A stretch of 64,000 bases of DNA from Gemmatimonadota bacterium (GTDB lineage Bacteria > Gemmatimonadota > Gemmatimonadetes > Gemmatimonadales > GWC2-71-9): NCBI GenBank assembly GCA_003169895.1, contig PNAE01000007.1, positions 60,310-124,309 on the forward strand. The letters run 5' to 3'. The notes beneath the pieces were generated by a model, which ran no database searches, was not told the DNA's origin, and saw only the letters and a list, made by a program, of their open reading frames with translations. Positions 27,382-35,719 of the stretch are shown here, in pieces. Each line of letters begins with the position of its first letter. Positions within the stretch are counted from its first letter, which is position 1. The position numbers and the translations under genes are program-made.

Positions 27382-28425
27382 ATGCGCGCACTCGTGAAGT
27401 CCGTTCCCGGCGTCGGAATGGAACTGGTCGACCGTCCCGTTCCCGCGTTCGCCGCTCGCGACGTCCTCATCAAGGTGCATTACGCCGGGGTGTGTGGCAC
27501 CGATCTGCACATCTGGGAATGGGACGCATGGGCGGCGGGCCGCTTGCGGCCGCCCGTCGTCATCGGTCACGAGTTCGCCGGCGAGGTCGCCGATCTTGGG
27601 GCCGCGGCGCGCGGCGAAGGCATCTTCGCCGTCGGCGACCTGGTGACCGCCGAAGGGCACGTCATCTGCGGCCACTGCGTCCCCTGCCGAACCGGCAACG
27701 GCCACCTCTGCGTCCGGACGTCCATCATTGGCGTGGATCGCGATGGCGCGTTCGCCGAGTTCATTGCGATGCCAGCCTCCAACGTGATGCACCTCGACGG
27801 CATCCCCACCGACGTCGGCGCCATCATGGACCCGATCGGCAACGCGGTGCACACCGCCCTCGAAGGCGGCGACGTTGCCGGCAGCACGGCCCTCGTGCTC
27901 GGCTGTGGGCCGATCGGCTGCTTTGCCGTCGGTGTGCTGCGAGCCGCCGGGGCGTCACTGGTCATCGCGTCGGACTTCAATGACACGCGCCGTGCGCTCG
28001 CCGTCCGGATGGGGGCCCATCACACACTTCACCCGGAGCGCGATGACGTCGTGGCGCGTGCCCGTGAGCTCACCGCCGGATTGGGTGTCGACCTGGTCTG
28101 CGAGATGAGCGGCCATCCGTCCGGCCATGCGACCGCGTTCGCCGCCGCACGCCCCGGCGGTCGCGTCAACCTGCTCGGCACACCCAGCCGCACCACGGAA
28201 GTCGATTTCGCCCGCGACGTGATCTTCAAGGGACTCACGCTGTACGGCGTCACCGGTCGGAAGATGTATTCGACCTGGATTCACATGATGCGACTGCTGC
28301 AATCGGGACAGCTCGACCCGCGGCCGGTGGTCACCCATCGGTTTCCCATGGAGCGCATCGCCGATGCGATCGGCGTGATCAAGGACGGGTCGGCCGGCAA
28401 GGTGATCCTGGACGTGGCACGATGA
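27382..28425 (+). CDS. tdh: L-threonine 3-dehydrogenase
   Basis: Oxidises L-threonine to 2-amino-3-ketobutyrate with NAD+. 347-residue zinc medium-chain dehydrogenase: catalytic zinc site GVCGTDLHIWEWD and GHEFAGEV, structural zinc cysteines in ICGHCVPCRTGNGHLC, NAD site VLGCGPIGCFAVG. GRKMYSTWIHMMRLLQSG near the end is typical of Tdh. Start ATG 27382, where the domain begins. The stop overlaps kbl (ATGA), the enzyme for the next step. Confidence 0.95.
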   Translation: MRALVKSVPGVGMELVDRPVPAFAARDVLIKVHYAGVCGTDLHIWEWDAWAAGRLRPPVVIGHEFAGEVADLGAAARGEGIFAVGDLVTAEGHVICGHCVPCRTGNGHLCVRTSIIGVDRDGAFAEFIAMPASNVMHLDGIPTDVGAIMDPIGNAVHTALEGGDVAGSTALVLGCGPIGCFAVGVLRAAGASLVIASDFNDTRRALAVRMGAHHTLHPERDDVVARARELTAGLGVDLVCEMSGHPSGHATAFAAARPGGRVNLLGTPSRTTEVDFARDVIFKGLTLYGVTGRKMYSTWIHMMRLLQSGQLDPRPVVTHRFPMERIADAIGVIKDGSAGKVILDVAR

Positions 28426-29639
28426 GCGGCGTGCCGGCCTCATCGAACGCACTCGAGCAGCGGATCGTCGCTCAGCTGGACCAGTTTCGCCGCGACGGGG
28501 TGTACAAGTCCTTCAACTATCTCGAATCACCCCAGGCACCGCGCGTCCGCATGGAAGGCCGCGGCCAGGTCATCATTCTTTCATCGAACAACTACCTCGG
28601 GCTCAGCGACGACCCCGTCGTGATGGCCGCCGGCAAGGCGGGCATCGACGACTTCGGCGCCGGCACCGCTTCGGTCCGCTTCATCTGTGGCACCTTCACC
28701 ATTCATCGCGACCTCGAGGCGGCGTGCGCGCGACTGGTCGGCACGGCCGCGGCGCTGTCGTTCGTCAGCTGCTGGAACGCTAACGAGGCCCTGCCCGCCA
28801 CCGTGCTTACCGACCGGGACATCGTCCTGTCCGATCAGCTCAATCATGCGTCGATCATCGACGCGATGCGACTCGCCAAGGCGATCGCCAAGTGCGAAAC
28901 CGGCGTGTTCAAGCACGGCGACTATGCCGATCTCGACGCCAAGCTCGCCGCCGCGTCCGATCGCCAGGTGAAGCTGGTGGTCAGCGATGGCGTGTTCTCG
29001 ATGGAGGGCTCCATCGTGAACCTCCCTGCCCTGCTCGACGTCTGCCGCAAGCACGGTGCGCTGCTCTGGCTCGACGACTCACATGCGACCGGCGTCCTCG
29101 GGCAACGCGGGCGGGGAACGGCCGAACACTTCGGCCTCCACGGCCAGGTCGATATCATCACGTCCACCCTCGGCAAGGCCCTGGGCGGTGCAGCCGGCGG
29201 TTTTGTGGCGGGATCTTCGGCACTCTGCGATTACCTCATGCAACGCGCCCGTCCCCAGCTCTTCACCAACGCCCTGCCCGCCACGGTGGCGGCGTCGGCG
29301 CTGGCGGCCATCGAAGTCCTCGAGACCGAGCCGGAACGGGTCACCATGCTGCGGGAAAACACCCACTATTTCCGCCAGGGGCTCCTCAGTCTCGGGTTTC
29401 GACCCCTACCGGGCGATACTCCTATCGTGCCTGTCATTCTGGGCGAAACCGCAGCGGCGATCCGGATGAGCGAACTCCTTCTCGAGGAAGGCGTTTTCGT
29501 GACCGGGTTCGGCTTCCCGGTCGTGCCGCAGGGACAGGCCCGCGTGCGTTGCCAGATCTCGGCCGGGCACACCCGCGAGGACCTGGATCAGGCGCTGGCC
29601 GCCTTTTCCCGTGTCGGCCGCCGGCTTGAGCTGATCTGA
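28422..29639 (+). CDS. kbl: Glycine C-acetyltransferase (2-amino-3-ketobutyrate CoA ligase)
   Basis: PLP enzyme that cleaves 2-amino-3-ketobutyrate with CoA into glycine and acetyl-CoA. 405 residues of the alpha-oxoamine synthase family: SSNNYLGLSDDP, VRFICGTFTIHRDLE, SDQLNHASIIDAMRL, WLDDSHATGVLG and the PLP lysine in STLGKALGG. Four-nt overlap with tdh shows a two-gene threonine catabolic operon. Confidence 0.96.
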   Translation: MSGVPASSNALEQRIVAQLDQFRRDGVYKSFNYLESPQAPRVRMEGRGQVIILSSNNYLGLSDDPVVMAAGKAGIDDFGAGTASVRFICGTFTIHRDLEAACARLVGTAAALSFVSCWNANEALPATVLTDRDIVLSDQLNHASIIDAMRLAKAIAKCETGVFKHGDYADLDAKLAAASDRQVKLVVSDGVFSMEGSIVNLPALLDVCRKHGALLWLDDSHATGVLGQRGRGTAEHFGLHGQVDIITSTLGKALGGAAGGFVAGSSALCDYLMQRARPQLFTNALPATVAASALAAIEVLETEPERVTMLRENTHYFRQGLLSLGFRPLPGDTPIVPVILGETAAAIRMSELLLEEGVFVTGFGFPVVPQGQARVRCQISAGHTREDLDQALAAFSRVGRRLELI

Positions 29640-29697
29640 GCCCGCGGTCTGTTCCTTGCGGCGCGAGACCCCTAACGCCCTCTCAGGAGACCATTCG

Positions 29698-30336
29698 ATG
29701 ACGTTCTTCCGACACCCTGTCGCGATCACCGCCATCGTGCTCGCCGCGACCATGCCGAGCGCAGCCCTTGCGCAGCGCAGCGACTCGTACACCTGGAAAC
29801 TCGGACTGGAAGCCGGCGCCATGGCCTTCCAGACCAACTCCCAGGACACCAAGGTGGTGCCGGCGGCCGGCGCCCACCTCCTCATCATGGCCCACCGCGG
29901 CGGATTGCTGTTCGGGGTCGATGAAGGCATCGGCAACAACGAACAGGCATCGGGTGGACTGGTGTTATTCAACGACGTTCGCCGGTATCAGGGCGTCCTC
30001 ATGGCATTCCCGATCGCCGGACCGGTCGAACCCTATTTCGGCGTCGGTGGCGGCATCCTGCAGGTCGTCGGTCCCAGAATCAGTCCCAACATCCTCGACC
30101 CGACCGATCGGCAGACGGATCTCGCTGCAGCGCAGGCCGCCAGTTCCACCGGCTTCGTCACCGCGCTCGTCGGCGTCCAGGGTCGCTGGGGACGGTTCAC
30201 TGTGTTCGGACAGTATCAGGCGACCACCTCGCCCAGCAGCGACAACTTGCTGCACGGCGCGACCCAGACACTCATGGGCGGCATTCGCATCGGGCTCGGC
30301 AGCGCGCGGGAAGGTGTTACGGCTGGCGGATACTGA
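29698..30336 (+). CDS. Exported beta-barrel-like outer membrane protein
   Basis: 212 residues with a signal peptide (cleavage after SAALAQ). The mature part alternates polar and hydrophobic residues in short strands (WKLGLEAGAMAFQT, VEPYFGVGGGILQVVGP, GRFTVFGQYQATTS, TLMGGIRIGLG), as in small OmpW/opacity-type barrels. AGGAGA lies before ATG 29698. No specific family. Same direction as tdh-kbl but 58 nt away. Confidence 0.7.
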   Translation: MTFFRHPVAITAIVLAATMPSAALAQRSDSYTWKLGLEAGAMAFQTNSQDTKVVPAAGAHLLIMAHRGGLLFGVDEGIGNNEQASGGLVLFNDVRRYQGVLMAFPIAGPVEPYFGVGGGILQVVGPRISPNILDPTDRQTDLAAAQAASSTGFVTALVGVQGRWGRFTVFGQYQATTSPSSDNLLHGATQTLMGGIRIGLGSAREGVTAGGY

Positions 30337-30345
30337 CGACGAGCG

Positions 30346-30448
30346 AAGAGAGACGAGAGACCAGAGACGAGACAAATAAAAAGGGCCCCGCCGACGCACG
30401 ACGGCCCCTTCCTACTTCTCTCGTCTCTCGTCTCTCGTCTCTCGTCTT
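30346..30448. repeat. Inverted repeat of GAGACGA units with an inner GC hairpin
   Basis: Left arm 30346-30373 is AAGAGAGACGAGAGACCAGA continuing in the same pattern; the right arm 30415-30448 is the complementary CTCTCGTCTCTCGTCTCTCG pattern. Between them AAAAAGGGCC ... GGCCCCTTCC forms an inner terminator-like hairpin. Sits between the converging outer membrane and glycosylase genes and supplies the last codons of the glycosylase. Confidence 0.75.
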
Positions 30449-30981
30449 GCTTCTCGGTTTATGCTTCGTAGGACAAACCGCAGCGGCCAATCCGCCGCTC
30501 GCGTGATCCCGATGCGCGGCGTCACCTCGATCGACCCTCTCATTCGCTGTTTCGCGGCCCGCAGCAGCCGCAACGGGCTGTCCTGCGTCGCCAGCATGCC
30601 GTCGTGCTCACCAGTAATCGCGAATGCCTGACCGATCTTCCCCGGGCCGTTCGTGAGGTGCTTGTCGGCAACCTGGCCACGCCGTTGCCGAATGACCTCG
30701 ATGCCGACGCTCGGCACGACGGCGCGAATCAGCACCGCAGCGCCGTCGTCGCCGGTCGGTGTCGTCAGGTTCAGGCACCAGTGAATCCCGTAGGACCGGT
30801 AGACGTACCACGTGCCGGCCGGCGCGTAGATCCCGCGATGGAGGCGGTGGCGACGCCGCCGCCACGCGTGCGATGCCACATCATGCACACCCAGATATGC
30901 CTCGGTCTCCACGATGATGCCGGAAACACGCTCGCCTCCAAGGTCGGAGGCGAGCGTCATCCCGAGAAGATCGCGGGCCAT
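30412..30981 (-). CDS. 3-methyladenine DNA glycosylase (AAG/MPG family)
   Basis: Excises alkylated purines, starting base-excision repair. 189 residues. ARDLLGMTLASDL, VETEAYLGVHDVASHA with the catalytic Glu, GTWYVYRSYGIHWCLNLTT, AVLIRAVVP, LTNGPGKIGQAF are all family signatures. The C-terminal tail REARRETRDERREK is encoded by the GAGACGA repeat and looks acquired. ATG 30981 is the only in-frame start between the NYN stop and the domain. 17 nt downstream of the NYN gene. Confidence 0.92.
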   Translation of the reverse strand: MARDLLGMTLASDLGGERVSGIIVETEAYLGVHDVASHAWRRRRHRLHRGIYAPAGTWYVYRSYGIHWCLNLTTPTGDDGAAVLIRAVVPSVGIEVIRQRRGQVADKHLTNGPGKIGQAFAITGEHDGMLATQDSPLRLLRAAKQRMRGSIEVTPRIGITRAADWPLRFVLRSINREARRETRDERREK

Positions 30982-30998
30982 CGCGATCGCGCGCGGGC

Positions 30999-32678
30999 TC
31001 AGCCGACGCGCGGTTTTGAAGTCCGGCGTGTCGATGGCTTCTTCCCCTTTGCGGGTTCGGCAGTCGACTTTGCTGCGGCGACATGCTCTGGCGACGCGGT
31101 CGGCGCCTTCTTGCCGGCGCGCTTGCGACGTTGGGTCTTCGGTCGACCGGCGGCGACGGACGCGGCGGCCGGCTCAGGCTCGCTTGCGATCACCGCCCCC
31201 GAAGCCGTCGGAGCGGGTGCGGCAGGTGCCGCTCCGGAAGGCGCCGCCGGGCCGGCGTTGAGATCCACGACGCCAACCATCTGCAGCTCGGCTGGGCGCG
31301 CCCCGGTCCGCGACCCGCCCCGGAAGCGCAACGCGACGGCCGGGCGAGTCACGGGCGCTGCGGGTGCCTCTCCCGCGCCGCCGGTCTCGATCGGCCCACG
31401 CGCCTGCAGCTTGAATGCGATGTCCGCCTTGTGCGGCGAGATCTCGTACTGGTTTTCTGCCACCATGCGTACATCGGCGATCTCGGCGTCGTTCGCCTGC
31501 CGCAGCAGCTTCGCAAAACGCGACGGGTCGAGCAGCGCGTCTTCCTTGCCGTGCAACACCGCCATGCGCGCGCGCAAGGTCTCGTGCGGGACCGGTGCCG
31601 GCAATTCGCCGAGCGCGCGCGATAGCAGATGGAACGCCTCGGCGAGCGTCAGGCCGGCGAGTACGCGCGCGGTTCCGCCGGCCGGTGCGGTCGACGGCGG
31701 CGGCGCCCCCTCGCCGGCTTCCGCGGCGCGGCCACGGCCACGGCCGCCACGGCGCCGCCGCACCGGATGGGCGTCGGGATCCTTGGCCACTGGAGCCGCG
31801 ACGGCCGGGGGTTTCGCCGACCGCGACGATGCTTCGCGTCCCCGCTTCGCCGGGCCGCTCGCTATTGCCGTCGGGCCACCGGTCACCGATGCCACGTCCA
31901 GTTGCCCGTTCTCCTGCTTGATGACCCGGATCAAGCCACGCGTTCCCGCTTCGGTGACGAACTTGCTGAACCGGTTGTAACCGGCGTTGCTCTCGTCGAA
32001 TCCGGGGTCGATCTGCTGCATCACCTGCTTCAGCCGGTCGGCGCGCATCACATCGCGGTTGCGCGTCATCTGTTCCACCGACTCGACCACCAGCTCCCAC
32101 GGATCGCGTGGCGGGCCGGGAACTTCCGCTTCCTTGCTCAGGCCGGCCAGATCGCTGTACGAGTAGTACTCGTCGCAGTTCTGGATCAGGATGTCGCTCG
32201 CCGATTCGCGAATGCCGACCCCGATCACGTACTTGCCGTATTCCTTGAGCTTGAGCACCAGCGAGGAGAAGTCGCTGTCGCCCGACAGGAGCATGAACGT
32301 GCCGATCTCCGGACGGGTAAAGACCAGCTCGATGGCGTCGACCGCGAGGCGGATGTCGGTCGCGTTCTTCTTGTTCGTGCCGAAGGCCGGGGCAAAGATC
32401 AGGTCGATCGACGACTCCGACAACGACACGATGTACTGCGGATAGCGGCGCCAGTCGGCGTAGGCGCGCTGGACCGCCACCTTGCCCTTGATGATGTCGC
32501 TGTTGAGCAGCGTGCGCAGCTCCTTGGCAAGGTCGGACCGGATGCCAAGGGTGACATTGTCGAAGTCGATGAGGAGCGCCGCATTGGGCGCGTGGTGGAT
32601 GGGCACGGCGCTGGGCACGTGATGACTGGGCGCGGCTATCTGCTGCCGGCCGGCTCGATGAGCAGGATGCGAGTTCAC
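30999..32678 (-). CDS. NYN-domain nuclease with two LOTUS/OST-HTH domains
   Basis: 559 residues. NYN (PIN-like, LabA/DUF88) domain at about 30-180: AALLIDFDNVTLG, and LLSGDSDFSSLVLKLKEYGK carrying the acidic metal-binding residues. First LOTUS/OST-HTH domain about 195-265 (MRADRLKQVMQQIDPGF, GYNRFSKFVTEAG). A basic Gly/Arg linker (VRRRRGGRGRGR) precedes a second, more divergent LOTUS-like domain about 345-415 (AFHLLSRALG, DPSRFAKLLRQAND). The C-terminus is a Lys/Arg-rich disordered tail. LOTUS domains bind RNA, so an RNA nuclease is the likely role. In operon order with the glycosylase gene. Confidence 0.85.
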   Translation of the reverse strand: MNSHPAHRAGRQQIAAPSHHVPSAVPIHHAPNAALLIDFDNVTLGIRSDLAKELRTLLNSDIIKGKVAVQRAYADWRRYPQYIVSLSESSIDLIFAPAFGTNKKNATDIRLAVDAIELVFTRPEIGTFMLLSGDSDFSSLVLKLKEYGKYVIGVGIRESASDILIQNCDEYYSYSDLAGLSKEAEVPGPPRDPWELVVESVEQMTRNRDVMRADRLKQVMQQIDPGFDESNAGYNRFSKFVTEAGTRGLIRVIKQENGQLDVASVTGGPTAIASGPAKRGREASSRSAKPPAVAAPVAKDPDAHPVRRRRGGRGRGRAAEAGEGAPPPSTAPAGGTARVLAGLTLAEAFHLLSRALGELPAPVPHETLRARMAVLHGKEDALLDPSRFAKLLRQANDAEIADVRMVAENQYEISPHKADIAFKLQARGPIETGGAGEAPAAPVTRPAVALRFRGGSRTGARPAELQMVGVVDLNAGPAAPSGAAPAAPAPTASGAVIASEPEPAAASVAAGRPKTQRRKRAGKKAPTASPEHVAAAKSTAEPAKGKKPSTRRTSKPRVG

Positions 32679-32875
32679 AACGGTACCATTGTCTGGGCCG
32701 TCCCCGGTCTCGGCGTCCGCCGCGCGATGCGCTTCAACGCGATGCTGCGGCGACGATCGATGATCGAGACGGCACGTGATGCGAAACTGCGTCCCAATGA
32801 CGCTTCAGTCCGCGGCTGCCGGGAAGCTCTCCGCGGCAGTGCCCAAAGGTAATCGGCCGAAGCGGCCCTCGCCGC

Positions 32876-33934
32876 TCAGCCGAATAATCCATCCGCGGCC
32901 TGCACCAGCGGCAATACCAGCCGGAAGGAAAAGCTGGTGCCCTCGCCCTGCACTGTGCTCACGGCGAGCTCGGCGCCCATCGCCTCCACCAGCTTGCGGC
33001 AGATCGAGAGCCCGAGTCCCGAGCCGGAAAATGCGTAGTCACCAGGCTTCTGGCGTCGGCGGAACGGCTCGAACAACGTCGCCATTGCAGCCGCTGGTAT
33101 GCCGCGCCCGGTATCGCGAACCGAACATTCCACGATGTCGCCGCCGATTTCCACCACCTTCACTTCGACATAGCCCTCGGCACTGAACTTGAGCGCGTTG
33201 GTGGTCAGGTTGAGCAGCACCCGGTTGAGCGCCCCGGGATGGCCGTGGCGACGGTCGGTGCCCGGCCCATCGAACCGCAGCTCGAGCCCCTTTTCCTCGG
33301 CGATCGGCAGCACGATGTCGCGAACCGCTTCGAGCACCTCGGCGATCGAGAAGGGCTGCATGTCCCGACCGACGAGGCGGTCGCCGCCGCGCACCAGTTC
33401 GATCACGTCGCTCGCCACGGCGTTCAACCCGAACGCCGCGGAATACACCAGCCCCAGTTGCCGCTCCTGCAGCGGCGTCAGCGGCCCGCTGCGGCCGTGC
33501 AACATGGTTTCGGCGAGAAAGAGGATCGACGTGAGCGGCGAACGAAGGTCGTGCGCGACCTCCACGATCAGGTCGAGACCGCTCGGGCCGGTCATCCGGT
33601 CCTGGAAGCGCCCCGACCATCGCGGCTCGATCGATGACGCGACCTGCTCGAGGGCGCGCACCAGCAGCAACACGTCCATCGGATCCAGATGGTCGGCCAG
33701 ATCCAGCAGCCTCCGACGCAACAGCGTCACGATGCGCCGGGTCAGCAACGAGGTCGGACGCTCCTCGGCGGGCGCGGTAGCGTCGGCGGCCTCGATCACG
33801 CGCGCCACCACGTCGACCACGCCGGCGGCAACTTCGGCCTGGGAAATCGCGTCTTCCGAGAAGGCGTGCCAGTCTTCGACGAGCGCGTCGGCCGCTTCAT
33901 CCAGACGCTGCCTGGCAGCGGCGGAAAACACCAT
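32876..33934 (-). CDS. Soluble sensor histidine kinase, partner of the sigma54 regulator
   Basis: 352 residues with no membrane segment. Residues 1-120 are helical, of unknown sensor type. HisKA H-box VEVAHDLRSPLTSILFLAE near 125-145, then the HATPase: NLTTNALKFSAEG (N box), DTGRGIPAAAM (G1), GSGLGLSICRKLVEAMGA (G2). The gene begins 1 nt after the response regulator stop, so the two are translated together. By position it resembles PrsK of PEP-CTERM systems, but PrsK is membrane-bound with GAF domains, so this is an analogue. Confidence 0.9.
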   Translation of the reverse strand: MVFSAAARQRLDEAADALVEDWHAFSEDAISQAEVAAGVVDVVARVIEAADATAPAEERPTSLLTRRIVTLLRRRLLDLADHLDPMDVLLLVRALEQVASSIEPRWSGRFQDRMTGPSGLDLIVEVAHDLRSPLTSILFLAETMLHGRSGPLTPLQERQLGLVYSAAFGLNAVASDVIELVRGGDRLVGRDMQPFSIAEVLEAVRDIVLPIAEEKGLELRFDGPGTDRRHGHPGALNRVLLNLTTNALKFSAEGYVEVKVVEIGGDIVECSVRDTGRGIPAAAMATLFEPFRRRQKPGDYAFSGSGLGLSICRKLVEAMGAELAVSTVQGEGTSFSFRLVLPLVQAADGLFG

Positions 33935-33935
33935 G

Positions 33936-35441
33936 CTACTCGCCGCGGTCTTCCCGCTGCAGCCCGTGCTTTTCCATCAGCCGGTACAGCGTCGTCCGGT
34001 CGATGTTGGCCTGGCGGGCGGCCTTGGACATGTTACCCGCGGCGCGGGCGACCAGACGGGTGAGGTAATCCCGCTCGAACTGCGCGATCACGAGATCCTT
34101 CACGTCGTGGAACGGCCCGTCGAGTTGTGGCGCAGCCGATCGCTCCGGGGCAACCTCGGCATCGTTGTAGACCGGAATGTCACTCGGCTCGATCAGCTGG
34201 TCCGGTTCGACGAGCACCGCCACGTGCTCGATCACGTTCTGCAGCTCACGCACGTTCCCGCGCCATGGCAGCGACCGGAGGTACTCGATGCTCCCATCGC
34301 TGAGCCGGGGGGCGCGATCGGGCATCTGGCGGTGGCGATGCCAGAACACACCGAGGAAGTGGTTGGCGAGCATCGCGATATCGTCGACGCGGGTACGCAG
34401 CGGCGGCAGCGTGATCGGGACCACCCGCAGACGATAGAACAGGTCGCCACGCAGCACGCCCCGCTCGACGGCTTCCTGCGGGTCGCGGTTCGTCGCCGAA
34501 ATGAACCGGACATCCACCGGATCGCCGGCCGTTTCCGCGCCGACGCGACGCACCACGCCGTCCTGCACGACGCGCAACAGCTTGGCTTGCAGCGGGAGCG
34601 ACATCTCGGTGATCTCGTCGAGAAACAGTGTCCCGCCATTCGCGGTCTCGAGCAGGCCGGGCTTGTCGCGGTCCGCGCCGGTGAAGGAGCCCTTGCGATG
34701 ACCGAACATTTCCGACTCGAGCAGCGGCTCGGGCAGCGCAGCACAATTGATCGGCACCATCGCCTTCTTGGCCCGCCGCGAGTGCTGATGAATGAACTGG
34801 GCGATGACTTCCTTGCCCGTCCCGCTCTCACCACTGATGAACACCGATGCATCGGTCGGGGCAACCTTGCGGGCCAGCTCCACCGCCTTGCGGAACGCCA
34901 GCGAGATGCCGATGAGCGCCTGGGTGTCCGAGTGCGAATGCTGACGCAGGATTTGCGACCGCAGGTCGGCCGCCTCGCGCGACTTCAATACCGCGTGCGA
35001 TGCGCGCCCGATCAGCACCTGCAGGTGAGTGGCGGAGAATGGCTTGGGCAGGTAATCCCAGGCGCCCATGCGGAGCGCCTCGATGCTCGACGTCACGCTC
35101 GGATTGCCCGTCATCACCACGACCAGGCAGTCGTGATTCGATTCGAGCGACGCGTTCAGGATCTCGAGTCCGGGAACCTGCGACATGAACAGGTCGACCA
35201 GCACCAGGTCGAACTGCCGGCGCCGCAGGAGCTCAAGCGCTTCCTCGCCCCGGCCCGCCAGCGTGACGTTGTATCCCTCGCCGCGCAGCACCGACGCGCA
35301 ACTCTCCCGCAACGTGCGCTCGTCGTCGACGATCAGGATCCGGATCGACGCCTTGATGTCAGCCGGCATCGACAGCATGTCGCGGCTGGGTGGCGGGTCC
35401 GGGGAGCCGACGTCCGAGTCGGCTCCAGAAACAACGGTCAT
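33936..35441 (-). CDS. NtrC-family sigma54-dependent response regulator (PrsR-like)
   Basis: 501 residues. Receiver domain about 30-145 (ILIVDDERTLRES, phospho-Asp in LVLVDLFMSQVPG, Lys in YLPKPFS). AAA+ domain about 175-400: Walker A GESGTGKE, the sigma54 loop HRKGSFTGAD (GSFTGA in place of GAFTGA), Walker B GGTLFLDEITEM. C-terminal Fis-type HTH SKAARQANIDRTTLYRLMEK. ATG 35441 has AGGGAG upstream. It should activate sigma54 promoters; one lies in front of its own gene. An open frame extends further upstream but through promoter sequence. Confidence 0.93.
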   Translation of the reverse strand: MTVVSGADSDVGSPDPPPSRDMLSMPADIKASIRILIVDDERTLRESCASVLRGEGYNVTLAGRGEEALELLRRRQFDLVLVDLFMSQVPGLEILNASLESNHDCLVVVMTGNPSVTSSIEALRMGAWDYLPKPFSATHLQVLIGRASHAVLKSREAADLRSQILRQHSHSDTQALIGISLAFRKAVELARKVAPTDASVFISGESGTGKEVIAQFIHQHSRRAKKAMVPINCAALPEPLLESEMFGHRKGSFTGADRDKPGLLETANGGTLFLDEITEMSLPLQAKLLRVVQDGVVRRVGAETAGDPVDVRFISATNRDPQEAVERGVLRGDLFYRLRVVPITLPPLRTRVDDIAMLANHFLGVFWHRHRQMPDRAPRLSDGSIEYLRSLPWRGNVRELQNVIEHVAVLVEPDQLIEPSDIPVYNDAEVAPERSAAPQLDGPFHDVKDLVIAQFERDYLTRLVARAAGNMSKAARQANIDRTTLYRLMEKHGLQREDRGE

Positions 35442-35493
35442 GACAGTACTCCCTGGAAGCCATGAGGCGTGGGACAGGTCCTGCACTTCCCAA

Positions 35494-35509
35494 GGCGAAA
35501 AGCGTGCCG
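35494..35509 (-). promoter_or_regulatory. Putative sigma54 promoter of the response regulator operon
   Basis: Minus strand CGGCACGCTTTTCGCC: GG-N10-GC spacing, a strong -24 box (GGCACG) and a weaker -12 (TCGC for TTGC). Transcription would begin near 35483, about 40 nt before the ATG. Confidence 0.5.
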
Positions 35510-35607
35510 CAACTGTGGTGTATATCCATCGGAACCGCGCCATATTGAAGCTACAGCGTTGCTTTGACGGTGCAGGTGTCTCGCAAGAACGGCATGACTG
35601 TGGCGGA

Positions 35608-35629
35608 TGTGCCACACCTGTGTGGCACA
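35608..35629. promoter_or_regulatory. Perfect palindrome, candidate enhancer (UAS)
   Basis: Arms TGTGCCACAC and GTGTGGCACA are perfect reverse complements separated by CT. It lies between divergent sigma54-type promoters, about 135 bases upstream of the predicted regulator start site and about 65 upstream of the copolymerase start site. A dimeric Fis-type HTH protein such as the adjacent regulator would bind such a site. Confidence 0.6.
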
Positions 35630-35655
35630 CTATCGTGGGTTATTGAAGTATATGA

Positions 35656-35671
35656 CGGTATCATGCTTGCA
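35656..35671 (+). promoter_or_regulatory. Putative sigma54 promoter of the polysaccharide copolymerase gene
   Basis: CGGTATCATGCTTGCA: GG-N10-GC, perfect -12 box (TTGCA), weak -24 box (CGGTAT for TGGCAC). Predicted start near 35682, 38 nt before the ATG. Confidence 0.5.
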
Positions 35672-35719
35672 TGATCGGCGCCGTGGAAGCGGACCCAGCT
35701 TACCCCTAACGCAGGCCCC

